Below are positions 1 to 6,817 of a DNA stretch of 9,501 nucleotides, piece by piece. Origin of the DNA: an uncultured Succinivibrio sp. (GTDB lineage: Bacteria > Pseudomonadota > Gammaproteobacteria > Enterobacterales > Succinivibrionaceae); assembly GCA_902772715.1 (NCBI GenBank), contig CACYBT010000185.1, forward strand, positions 1-9,501. Reading direction: 5' to 3'. Every line of letters starts with the position of its first letter. The stretch's first letter is position 1. The notes beneath the pieces are model-generated. The model did no database searches. It saw nothing but the letters and a program-made list of their open reading frames with translations, and was not told where the DNA came from. The position numbers were made by a program, and so were the translations under genes.

Positions 1-40
1 ATATCACGATAGTTAATAATTAATTAACGTATTTAGCGAA

Positions 41-49
41 TGATATAAT
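41..49 (+). promoter_or_regulatory. Possible extended -10 promoter box upstream of the folded element
   Basis: The sequence TGATATAAT is a perfect extended -10 motif (TG, one base, TATAAT). No good -35 hexamer lies 16-18 bp upstream, but extended -10 promoters can work without one. Transcription from here would begin near position 56 and run straight through the palindromic element at 102-219 towards glgX. It could make a small RNA or a long glgX leader. The region is AT-rich, so chance occurrence is possible. Confidence 0.3.
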
Positions 50-101
50 AGATGGTGTATGACGTAGCCTTTTTATGCAGCGGTCTATGAAACAGGGATC
101 T

Positions 102-230
102 CACGACTTCAGTCGTGTGGAATGACAAACTTGTAGCTTAAACTCCTCAAAAAATGGTATACGCTTACAACCATAACCTTGTCATTTGAACCACACGGGC
201 TTGTTCTCGGGAGTGTCGGGCTTTAAGATC
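102..230. repeat. Palindrome-rich structured element, candidate IS200/IS605-type end or structured RNA
   Basis: Several nested inverted repeats are packed into about 120 bp. A compact hairpin, CACGAC-TTCA-GTCGTG, occupies 102-117. A longer stem pairs GTGTGGAATGACAA (115-128) with TTGTCATT (179-186) plus CCACAC (191-196), with a 4-base bulge between the two right-hand segments. Inside it, TTGTAGC (131-137) pairs with GC-T-TACAA (163-170). CCACAC can alternatively pair with GTGT near 213-216. The short perfect hairpin resembles those at the ends of IS200/IS605 elements, where structured DNA ends and the TnpB guide RNA scaffold overlap. On the minus strand a 15-codon open stretch ending near 187 could be the tail of a lost tnpB, but it is too short to prove. 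No transposase gene is present. A standalone structured RNA or a palindromic repeat family is equally possible. Confidence 0.4.
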
Positions 231-253
231 TAGTAAAAAAAAGCGATTTATTC

Positions 254-259
254 TATAAT
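254..259 (+). promoter_or_regulatory. Likely -10 box of the glgX promoter
   Basis: A perfect TATAAT lies 47 bases before the glgX ATG. The -35 region at the right distance (around 230-237) is poor, so the promoter may be weak or activator-dependent. The predicted start of transcription, near 266, would place the in-frame TTG at 267 at the very 5' end of the mRNA. This argues that translation begins at the ATG at 306. Confidence 0.45.
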
Positions 260-295
260 TTCATACTTGAAAAATTTGATTCTTTTACATCTCTT

Positions 296-300
296 AAGGA
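296..300 (+). promoter_or_regulatory. Ribosome binding site that fixes the glgX start
   Basis: AAGGA sits 5 bases before the ATG at 306. The alternative in-frame TTG at 267 has no purine-rich Shine-Dalgarno sequence before it. The site therefore selects the shorter, 688-residue GlgX. Confidence 0.7.
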
Positions 301-305
301 TTTAT

Positions 306-2372
306 ATGTCATCCCACAATTACATCATCTCAAGTGGCAACTGCCAGCATTTAGGCCCGACCATTTCAAAAGATGGAGTAAACTTTGCCTTTTGGAGTCC
401 CTATGCTGCCGAAGTTGATCTCCTACTCTTTGATGATGTTAATGATGGAAATCCAACCGTAATTCACCTTTCATCATCTGTCTTCAAATCAACTTACTAC
501 TGGCATGTCTTTGTCCACGGTATCACTTCAGGTCAAATTTATGCATATCGTATTACCAAGGCTCTTGATGATTCTAATTCCGTATCACTTAATAAGGTAC
601 TGCTTGATCCTTATGCCAAGCGTGTGCTTTTCCCTGACCATTACAATCGCTTTCAGGAAGGAAGTACAGAAGAGGCGATATCCGGAGCATTAAAAAGTGC
701 TGTTGTCGATATAGATAAATATGACTGGGGTATTGATGCCTTTCCTCATCACTCCCTTGCCAATACCATCATCTATGAAATGCATATAAAGGGTTTTACT
801 GCCTCTAAAACTTCAGGACTTGATGCTACACAAAGAGGAACATATCGGGGACTCATTGAGAAAATTCCTTATCTTGTGGAACTTGGAATAACCACTGTAG
901 AATTAATGCCTATCTACCAGTTTGATGAAAATGATGCGCGTCCTGGGCTTAAAAACTACTGGGGATATTCACCGGTATCATTTTTTGCTCCGCATGACCG
1001 TTATTCTTCAGATCGTTCCATCATGGGACCATTAAATGAATTTCGTGATATGGTCAAAGCCTTACATAAGCATGGCATAGAGGTGATTTTAGATGTGGTC
1101 TACAACCATACAGCCGAAGGTGATGACCGAGGTCCTACTTTCTGTTTTAAAGGCCTTGACAGAAATGGCTATTATATTATCAAAGATGGTTATCACCAGA
1201 ATTTCTCAGGTTGTGGTAACTCTCTAAATGCTAATCTGCCGGTGGTACGTTCTCTTATCATCGACTCACTTATTTTCTGGCATGAAAAAATGCATGTGGA
1301 TGGCTTTCGCTTTGATTTAGCCTCCATTCTCACCCGTGACAAAAAGGGCGTGCCAATGAATGACAATACTACTCTTCTGGCTATTGATGCTAATCGCAAT
1401 CTTGCCGAATGCAAATTGATTGCCGAACCTTGGGATGCAGGCGGTCTTTATCAGTTAGGCGCCATCTCCGGCTATAAATGGCGTGAGTGGAACGGAAAAT
1501 TCCGGGATGATGTACGAGCCTTCCTGCGTGGTGACTGTGGTTTTGTCAAACCATTTATTTTAAGAGTCCTAGGCTCTCCAGATATCTATAATGAACATGA
1601 GGTTGATCCTCAAAAATCCATAAATTTTGTAACTTGTCACGACGGTTTTACTTTGTACGATCTAGTATGCTACTCACATAAACATAATGAGCACAACGGT
1701 GAGGATAATCGTGACGGCAATGATGCCAACTATTCTGCCAATTATGGTTTTGAAGGTCCAACTGATGATAAGAATCTCAACAAACTAAGATTGCGTCAGG
1801 CCAAAAACTTCATGGCGATTACCATGATGTCATATGGAACTCCTATGATCCTTATGGGAGATGAAGTCTTGCGCACACAGATGGGAAACAACAATGCCTA
1901 CTGTCAGGACAATGAACTCTCTTATCTCAATTGGGATTACAGTGAACAACAGAGCAATATGCTCAACTTCACCAAACAACTTATAAAATTGCGTAAAAAA
2001 GGACATATTCGAGCCATTAAGGCCGAAAATCGTCTCGACAAGGCTCTTAAAAACGCAAAAATTCAATGGCATGGCATTAAACCATTCCAGCCGGACTGGT
2101 CTGATATGTCTCACTCCATCGGCTTGCTCTTCTTCCACCGTCAAAAAGGGGTATATATCTATATCTTTATAAATGCCTACTGGGAAGATCTCAATATTGA
2201 AATACCTTCGGTTCCAGGACATCTTAATCTGCCATGGTATCAGTATGTCAATACTGCTTCATCCTCGGGAAAAGAGATAACAAATTTCTATATCTGCAGA
2301 CGCTTTAACCCAAGTAGTAAAATGATCGTAAAAAAACACAGTATCGTGATGCTCATTTGTCCTTTAAGCTAA
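306..2372 (+). CDS. glgX: Glycogen debranching enzyme GlgX
   Basis: This cytoplasmic alpha-1,6-glucosidase (GH13, GlgX/isoamylase type) removes the short branches left on glycogen after phosphorylase action. The protein has 688 residues, slightly longer than E. coli GlgX (657). An N-terminal CBM48-like domain covers about residues 10-110 (VNFAFWSPYAAEVDLLLFDD), followed by the GH13 barrel. The four conserved GH13 regions are present: DVVYNH at 263-268, DGFRFD at 332-337 with the nucleophile D337, IAEPWD with the acid/base E374, and TCHDGFTL with D446. The GlgX/TreX hallmarks GCGNSLN and WREWNGKFRDDVR are also present. The start at ATG 306 has AAGGA 5 bases upstream; an in-frame TTG at 267 lacks a ribosome site. 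No other glycogen gene (glgB, glgC, glgA, glgP) is adjacent, so it seems to be a single-gene unit. It converges with edd, 68 bp away. TreX-like isoamylase is the main alternative name. Confidence 0.93.
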   Translation: MSSHNYIISSGNCQHLGPTISKDGVNFAFWSPYAAEVDLLLFDDVNDGNPTVIHLSSSVFKSTYYWHVFVHGITSGQIYAYRITKALDDSNSVSLNKVLLDPYAKRVLFPDHYNRFQEGSTEEAISGALKSAVVDIDKYDWGIDAFPHHSLANTIIYEMHIKGFTASKTSGLDATQRGTYRGLIEKIPYLVELGITTVELMPIYQFDENDARPGLKNYWGYSPVSFFAPHDRYSSDRSIMGPLNEFRDMVKALHKHGIEVILDVVYNHTAEGDDRGPTFCFKGLDRNGYYIIKDGYHQNFSGCGNSLNANLPVVRSLIIDSLIFWHEKMHVDGFRFDLASILTRDKKGVPMNDNTTLLAIDANRNLAECKLIAEPWDAGGLYQLGAISGYKWREWNGKFRDDVRAFLRGDCGFVKPFILRVLGSPDIYNEHEVDPQKSINFVTCHDGFTLYDLVCYSHKHNEHNGEDNRDGNDANYSANYGFEGPTDDKNLNKLRLRQAKNFMAITMMSYGTPMILMGDEVLRTQMGNNNAYCQDNELSYLNWDYSEQQSNMLNFTKQLIKLRKKGHIRAIKAENRLDKALKNAKIQWHGIKPFQPDWSDMSHSIGLLFFHRQKGVYIYIFINAYWEDLNIEIPSVPGHLNLPWYQYVNTASSSGKEITNFYICRRFNPSSKMIVKKHSIVMLICPLS

Positions 2373-2400
2373 AATGGCAGCAAGCATATGATTCATTTAA

Positions 2401-2439
2401 ATACACCTGCTGATAGAAGGCAGATCATTTTATGTGTAT
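2401..2439. terminator. Weak stem between convergent glgX and edd, possible bidirectional terminator
   Basis: ATACACCTGC (2401-2410) can pair with GCAG (2420-2423) and then GTGTAT (2434-2439), with a 10-base bulge on the right arm. It lies in the 68-bp gap between the two convergent stop codons, where a shared terminator would be expected. Neither strand has a clean run of T after the stem, so this may be only a partial or rho-assisted terminator, or chance pairing. Confidence 0.25.
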
Positions 2440-2440
2440 C

Positions 2441-4261
2441 TTAAAAAAGCGTGGTAGCGCCTTCTCCTGATGCTCCCACATGATTTCTTGAATCCTCAAA
2501 GAGATAGCGCCCGAAAGTATCATTATCCAACTCTATCTCTAAGGCTTTGCGATTACTGAGATCAGCGCTGGTATTTAGTGTGCCGTTCACTGCATCAAAC
2601 TCAATCTCATCCCCATCCATAAGTTTAGCAATAGCACCTCCGACCTTAGCCTCAGGATAAAGATGAAGTGCGCAGGGAACACCACCGGATGCTCCCGAGA
2701 GTCTTCCGTCGGTAACAAGAGCGACCTTAAGTCCTGATTTTAAAAGATTATTAAGAACCGGCATGAGCATATGCAGTTCCGGCATACCACAAGCAGCCGG
2801 ACCGCAAAAACGTACCACAATTATGACATCCTCTTTAAATTCACCATTTTTATAGGCTGCCGCTACTTCATACTGAGAATTAAAGACTCGGCACGGAGCT
2901 TTCACATAAAGATGTTCTTGTGCTACCGCAGAAACCTTGATGATGCTTTCTCCTAAATTTCCATGAAGAACCTTTAGGCCGCCTTCTTTTGCAAAAGGCT
3001 TACCTTTGGTAATAAGAATAGGTTCATCTTTATTGCTGTTTGGAGGTGCAAAGATGTCATCGCGAGTATCTTTGGGATCATCAAAGATAAGACGGTCATT
3101 TATGACTAGCGCTTTTTTCTGCATCAGATCAAATCCACCAAAAACTCCCTCGACATCCTCATGCACCAGACCTCGATTTTTAAGCGCAGTTAATAGTGCC
3201 GGCACACCACCAACTCTTTCAAAGTCATTAACATCGCACACTCCGTTAGGATAAATGCGCAGGAGCAGCGGTACCGCATGGGAGAGAGTGGCAATATCAT
3301 CCCAAGTAATGATAATGCCGAGGCTGCGTGCCATGGCCACAAGATGCAGAGTATGATTGGTTGAGCCTCCTGAGGCCAAAAGTACCACCAAGGCATTAAC
3401 CAAGTTTTTAGGTGTCAGTACCTTGTATAAAGGCTTAGGACTAATCCCAGCAATCCCACCTGCTAAGGCACATGTCTCAAAAAAGGTTAGCGCATCACGA
3501 AGCTCTGATTCAGCCATAATAAAGGCCTGTCCTGGGAGCATAAGGCCTAAGGATTCACAGATCAGCATATTGGTGTTTGCAGTACCATAAAAAGTACAGC
3601 AGCCCTTGGAATGATAGCACTTACATTCCATGCGCTGCAGTTCAATCTTATCAATCTCACCTCTGACATATTTTTCACGAACCAAGGCTTTTTCTTTATT
3701 GGAAATACCACTTTCCATAGGTCCTGTTGGGACCACAGCAAAGGGCAGATGAGCAAAAGCGGCGGCTCCCATGAGCATGCCTGGAGCAATCTTGTCACAC
3801 ACTCCCAAAAGAAATACACCGTCAAAGATATTGTGAGACAGAGCGATAGCCACACTTTTGGCAATTACATCTCTTGAAAAAAGCGAAAGATCCATTCCAG
3901 GCTGTCCCTGCGTGACACCATCACACATAGCCGGCACCATTCCAGCCACCTGAGCAGACATATCGAATCTTAAAAGTGTATCCTTGATAAGACCAGTATA
4001 TGTCTCATAGGGAGTATGAGCACTCACCATATCGTTATAAGCACTGACGATGGCAAAGTTTTTAGCGTCCCCTATAATTAGATGTTCTTTCACCTCATCA
4101 GTTGAAGAGGCAGCCGCATGGGCAATATTGGCCCAGGTTAAGTGCTCGCGGTAGCGCCCCATCTTCTCCTGTTTTTTGATCATCTCAAGATATTTTTGAT
4201 AGGTTGTTTCTGAACGTTCCTCTATGGCACGGGTTACAGATGCTATTACTTTTTTCATCAT
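2441..4261 (-). CDS. edd: Phosphogluconate dehydratase (Entner-Doudoroff pathway)
   Basis: This enzyme dehydrates 6-phosphogluconate to 2-keto-3-deoxy-6-phosphogluconate in the cytoplasm. It belongs to the IlvD/Edd family, and its 606 residues match E. coli Edd (603). Visible signatures are AMCDGVTQGQPGMDLSL (111-127), GVCDKIAPG (153-161), CCTFYGTANTN (221-231), ASGGSTNHTLHLVAMAR (296-312) and VTDGRLSGASGG (516-527). C113, C155 and C222 occupy the expected iron-sulfur ligand positions. The ATG at 4261 overlaps the gntK stop codon (TAATGATG). A second ATG three bases on has better spacing from GGAG (5 rather than 2 bases), so the true start may be at 4258. Translation is probably coupled to gntK. 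Oddities: the usual QGPKANGMPEL reads CGPAACGMPEL (486-495), and the protein is cysteine-rich, with 13 Cys. The usual partner eda is not adjacent. The similar dihydroxy-acid dehydratase IlvD is less likely given the Edd-specific motifs and the neighbouring gntK. Confidence 0.95.
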   Translation of the reverse strand: MMKKVIASVTRAIEERSETTYQKYLEMIKKQEKMGRYREHLTWANIAHAAASSTDEVKEHLIIGDAKNFAIVSAYNDMVSAHTPYETYTGLIKDTLLRFDMSAQVAGMVPAMCDGVTQGQPGMDLSLFSRDVIAKSVAIALSHNIFDGVFLLGVCDKIAPGMLMGAAAFAHLPFAVVPTGPMESGISNKEKALVREKYVRGEIDKIELQRMECKCYHSKGCCTFYGTANTNMLICESLGLMLPGQAFIMAESELRDALTFFETCALAGGIAGISPKPLYKVLTPKNLVNALVVLLASGGSTNHTLHLVAMARSLGIIITWDDIATLSHAVPLLLRIYPNGVCDVNDFERVGGVPALLTALKNRGLVHEDVEGVFGGFDLMQKKALVINDRLIFDDPKDTRDDIFAPPNSNKDEPILITKGKPFAKEGGLKVLHGNLGESIIKVSAVAQEHLYVKAPCRVFNSQYEVAAAYKNGEFKEDVIIVVRFCGPAACGMPELHMLMPVLNNLLKSGLKVALVTDGRLSGASGGVPCALHLYPEAKVGGAIAKLMDGDEIEFDAVNGTLNTSADLSNRKALEIELDNDTFGRYLFEDSRNHVGASGEGATTLF

Positions 4262-4779
4262 TACTCCAATGTGTGCTTAATACTATCTAAAATCCTGATA
4301 CAGGAATTTAAGGTGGTGTTAAAATCGGCGGCAATACTGACACTATGAATATAGGGTTCATCTTTGCCAGGCTCTTCTAAGGTTAAAAACTGTGAATCCA
4401 AAAGATCAGACTTCATAAAATGTCCGTGCCTATTCTGCATATGCCCAAGAATAGTTTTTTTATCCCCTTTAAGATAAATGAAAATGAGCCCCGGATGATA
4501 GGACACAAGATAATCACGATAGGCCTTTTTCAAACAGGATGAGGCAATAAGAATAGGAGTATGCAGATGCTCTGCAGCATAAAAGACATCACCAATACGC
4601 TCAAGCCATGGCGCTCTGTCTTCATCATTTAAGGGCAAACCTTGAGCCATCTTGTCAATATTATTCCTTAAATGCAGCAAATCGCCATCTAAAAAGGTGA
4701 TTGCAAACTTTGATGCCAGGGCTTTACCTATGGAAGTCTTACCACACCCCGACACACCCATAAGTATACATTTAAGCAT
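4261..4779 (-). CDS. gntK: Gluconokinase
   Basis: This kinase phosphorylates D-gluconate with ATP to give 6-phosphogluconate, the substrate of the Edd enzyme encoded just downstream. The protein has 172 residues, close to E. coli GntK (175). It is a P-loop kinase with Walker A GVSGCGKTS at 8-16. The gluconokinase signature DGDLLHLRNNIDKMAQGLPL (31-50) leads into NDEDRAPWL. SSCLKKAYRDYL spans 80-91, and the lid segment GHFMKSDLLDSQFLTLEEP spans 119-137. The family usually has HPR where this protein has HLR (36-38), a minor change. The ATG at 4779 has AGGAG 6 bases upstream (complement of 4786-4790). The stop codon overlaps the edd start, making a two-gene operon with gntK first. It is divergent from the TRAP transporter genes. 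An IdnK-type kinase would be hard to tell apart, but the reaction would be the same. Confidence 0.94.
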   Translation of the reverse strand: MLKCILMGVSGCGKTSIGKALASKFAITFLDGDLLHLRNNIDKMAQGLPLNDEDRAPWLERIGDVFYAAEHLHTPILIASSCLKKAYRDYLVSYHPGLIFIYLKGDKKTILGHMQNRHGHFMKSDLLDSQFLTLEEPGKDEPYIHSVSIAADFNTTLNSCIRILDSIKHTLE

Positions 4780-4851
4780 GAACCACTCCTATATAATGTT
4801 ATTCATTCAAAAAACCTTTTGCTCTAGATCTTGAAAAATTTCCCTCACTAT

Positions 4852-4880
4852 TTTATGCATATTCAACCTGTTATTGTAAA
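4852..4880 (-). promoter_or_regulatory. Candidate gntK-edd promoter
   Basis: Read on the minus strand, TTTACA (4880-4875) is followed after 17 bases by CATAAA (4857-4852). With 19 bases the better -10 TAAAAT (4855-4850) is reached. The -35 hexamer lies inside the left arm of the central inverted repeat, so a protein bound there would block or alter this promoter. The predicted leader before gntK is about 70 bases. The assignment rests only on resemblance to sigma-70 boxes in an AT-rich region. Confidence 0.35.
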
Positions 4881-4897
4881 TATAAGATTATTTACAA
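4874..4897. promoter_or_regulatory. Perfect 9+9 bp inverted repeat, candidate operator of the divergent cluster
   Basis: TTGTAAATA (4874-4882) and TATTTACAA (4889-4897) are exact inverted copies separated by TAAGAT. The repeat lies in the middle of the 216-bp region between gntK and dctQ. TTTACA on each strand could act as the -35 box of the promoter reading away from it. This arrangement fits an operator for a dimeric regulator acting on both arms. The half-sites are not the E. coli GntR site (a TGTTACC-like palindrome). The 10-base gap between TGTAAA and TTTACA differs from the 6-base gap of a TyrR box. The regulator is unknown, and no regulator gene lies in the window. Confidence 0.5.
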
Positions 4898-4919
4898 CTT
4901 AGCACAAAATGCCTTTTAT
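4891..4919 (+). promoter_or_regulatory. Candidate dctQMP promoter
   Basis: TTTACA (4891-4896) and TTTTAT (4914-4919) are separated by 17 bases, mirroring the arrangement on the opposite strand. Transcription would begin near 4926, giving a leader of about 70 bases that contains a run of ten T (4934-4943). An alternative -10, TAGAAT at 4955-4960, is closer to consensus but lacks a -35 at the right distance. It would need an activator. Confidence 0.33.
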
Positions 4920-4985
4920 GTGATACTTCCAACTTTTTTTTTTAATATTTTCTTTAGAATACACCAAGTTTAAATTCTGTTATCT

Positions 4986-4990
4986 GAGGT
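4986..4990 (+). promoter_or_regulatory. Ribosome binding site supporting the GTG start of dctQ
   Basis: GAGGT, preceded by T, stands 5 bases before GTG at 4996. The next in-frame ATG falls inside the first membrane helix, so the GTG is needed to give a complete DctQ. Confidence 0.6.
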
Positions 4991-4995
4991 AAAAA

Positions 4996-5508
4996 GTGGA
5001 CAGCATTTCTAAGACCGTATCTAAGGCTCTTGACGTTTTCTGCGTGGTACTTTTGGTTATTATGTCACTGTTAGTGATTGTTAATGTAGCCATGCGTTTT
5101 CTACTTAATTCAAGTATTGTCTTTTCTGAAGAAATATCTCGTTTTCTCTTTATATGGGTTGTCTATATTGGCGCCATCATTGCTGTACGTGACGACTCGC
5201 ATATTTATGTAGATTTTATACGCAAGAAATTTCCTGTGAAACTTCAGTTTGTTCTTAAGGTTGTCTGTGAAATAGCCATGATCTTGGGGTGTCTGCTCTT
5301 TTTTCTAGGCAGTATTGATTTAACCGAGGTTAATATTACCGATCATTCTCCTGTGGCTGGTATTTCCTTAGGCTTTGTCTATTCGGCAGGTCTTCTGGGA
5401 AGTTTTGGCATGATGATTATGCTTTGTATACGTCTTATAAGACTTTTTACAAATAAAGCCAAACATACTGATAGTACCGTAAAGCATGAGGTTAGGGAGG
5501 AACTGTAA
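4996..5508 (+). CDS. dctQ: TRAP transporter small membrane subunit (DctQ family)
   Basis: This is the small inner-membrane subunit of a tripartite ATP-independent periplasmic (TRAP) transporter. It pairs with the large DctM subunit and uses an ion gradient to drive uptake. The 170-residue length is typical. Four hydrophobic segments are visible at about 14-34, 49-65, 85-106 and 123-149. The family pattern FSEEISRFLFIWVVYIGAI (43-61), followed by HIYVDFIRKKFP (69-80), is clear. The start is GTG, with GAGGT 5 bases upstream. The stop codon overlaps the dctM start (TAATG), a sign of coupled translation. It is the first gene of the operon and divergent from gntK-edd, which suggests a sugar acid such as gluconate as substrate. 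DctQ sequences diverge quickly and do not themselves show the substrate. Confidence 0.9.
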   Translation: MDSISKTVSKALDVFCVVLLVIMSLLVIVNVAMRFLLNSSIVFSEEISRFLFIWVVYIGAIIAVRDDSHIYVDFIRKKFPVKLQFVLKVVCEIAMILGCLLFFLGSIDLTEVNITDHSPVAGISLGFVYSAGLLGSFGMMIMLCIRLIRLFTNKAKHTDSTVKHEVREEL

Positions 5509-6785
5509 TGACTGTCTTTTTATTCTTAGTTATACTTTTAACCTCTGTAGTTATCGGTATTCCAATTGCTTTTTCTCTTTTAATGTGCGGTATGGGTCTT
5601 ATGTGGTACATGGACATGCTAGATCCGCAGATTGTAGCCCAGAGTCTTATCAATGGCGCCGATAATTTTACCCTATTAGCCATTCCTTTCTTTGTGTTCG
5701 CCGGTGAAATCATGAACGTGGGCGGTTTAGCCCGTCGCCTGGTGGATTTACCCATGAAACTGGTCGGACATAAGGCAGGAGGTCTTGGTTATGTTGTCAT
5801 TATTGCCGCAGTGATTATGGCTTCTCTCTCCGGCTCGCCAGCAGCAGATACCGCTGCAATTGCCGCCATTATGTTTCCGATGATGAGTAATGCAAACTAT
5901 CCAAAGGAAGGCTCAGTCGGTCTTATTGCCTCAGGCGGTATTATTGCACCTATCATTCCTCCATCAATTCCTTTTATTGTTATTGGTGTCACTGCCTCTG
6001 TTTCCATCTCCCAGTTGTTTTTGGCTGGTATTGTACCTGGTCTTTTAATGGGAATTACCCTGTGTATGGTGTGGGCGTTGCGTGCCAGAAAATATGAGGC
6101 CTGCAAAAAAGCCACCGGAAAAGAAATCTTTGATTCATTTAAGAGTGGGATCTGGGCCTTACTGCTTCCGGTTATTATTATCGGTGGTTTTAAGACCGGT
6201 ATTTTTACCCCAACTGAAGCCGGAGCCGTAGCCTCAGTCTATGCTCTGTTCATTTCCATCTGTGTGTATCGGGAATTAAGTTTCAAGGCTATCTACAACT
6301 GTCTTTTAAATACCGTAAAAACAACAGCCGTAATTATGATGATGGTGGCTGCAGCTCAGGTATCGGCATGGCTTATGACGATTGCAGATCTTCCAGGCAC
6401 GGTCATTGAACTCTTAAAACCAATGATTGATTCACCAAAACTATTGATGGCTCTTATTCTTATCCTGCTCACGGTAATGGGTATGGTACTTGATTTAATC
6501 CCAATTGTACTGATTTTAGTTCCAGTACTGATGCCACTAATCCATGAAGCAGGCATTCATGAGATTTATTTCTGTGTGATGTTTATTATCTGCTGTTCAA
6601 TTGGTCTTATTACTCCTCCTGTGGGTAATGTGCTCAATGTTGTGTCATCAGTTACAAAAGTTCCATTTGAACGCTCAGTCCTAGGTATTCTGCCATATGC
6701 TCTATCACTTATGGCATTACTGATCCTGTTTTTGATTTTTCCAGAAATTATTATCGCGCCACTCAATTTTATGATTGGCAAATAA
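5508..6785 (+). CDS. dctM: TRAP transporter large membrane subunit (DctM family)
   Basis: This is the large inner-membrane subunit forming the transport path of the TRAP system. Its 425 residues match the usual DctM size, and it is hydrophobic along its whole length, consistent with a dozen or so helices. Family motifs are FVFAGEIMNVGGLARRLVDLP (62-82), SLSGSPAADTAAIAAIMFPMM (106-126), GGIIAPIIPPSIPFIVIG (143-160), GIFTPTEAGAVASVYA (231-246), GMVLDLIPIVLILVPVLMP (325-343) and GLITPPVGNVLNV (366-378). AGGGAGG at 5494-5500 lies 7 bases before the ATG, and the ATG overlaps the dctQ stop. The solute-binding gene follows after 32 bases. The gene order Q-M-P differs from the common P-Q-M order but is found in other TRAP operons. 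Confidence 0.95.
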   Translation: MTVFLFLVILLTSVVIGIPIAFSLLMCGMGLMWYMDMLDPQIVAQSLINGADNFTLLAIPFFVFAGEIMNVGGLARRLVDLPMKLVGHKAGGLGYVVIIAAVIMASLSGSPAADTAAIAAIMFPMMSNANYPKEGSVGLIASGGIIAPIIPPSIPFIVIGVTASVSISQLFLAGIVPGLLMGITLCMVWALRARKYEACKKATGKEIFDSFKSGIWALLLPVIIIGGFKTGIFTPTEAGAVASVYALFISICVYRELSFKAIYNCLLNTVKTTAVIMMMVAAAQVSAWLMTIADLPGTVIELLKPMIDSPKLLMALILILLTVMGMVLDLIPIVLILVPVLMPLIHEAGIHEIYFCVMFIICCSIGLITPPVGNVLNVVSSVTKVPFERSVLGILPYALSLMALLILFLIFPEIIIAPLNFMIGK

Positions 6786-6817
6786 CCTAAAACCTTGTGT
6801 TTAATTAAGGAGCACAT

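Noticed and set aside
107..187. Short minus-strand reading frames in the folded element, read as a tnpB fragment or a small protein
   Set aside because: They are 15-21 codons long, carry no recognisable TnpB motif and are interrupted by stops. They are noted only as a weak hint, not as a pseudogene.
267..305. A longer GlgX starting at the TTG at 267
   Set aside because: It has no ribosome binding site and would start at the predicted transcription start. ATG 306 has AAGGA at good spacing and begins a typical GlgX N-terminus.
3190..3877. Overlapping open frames on both strands inside edd (and similar ones inside glgX, dctM and dctP)
   Set aside because: They lie within strongly supported genes in other frames, have no ribosome sites and give low-complexity or atypical proteins. 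They are shadows.
4875..4896. TyrR box or CRP site in the divergent region
   Set aside because: TGTAAA and TTTACA are 10 bases apart, whereas a TyrR box needs 6. TGTGA near 4919-4923 has no matching TCACA half-site, so a CRP site is not supported.
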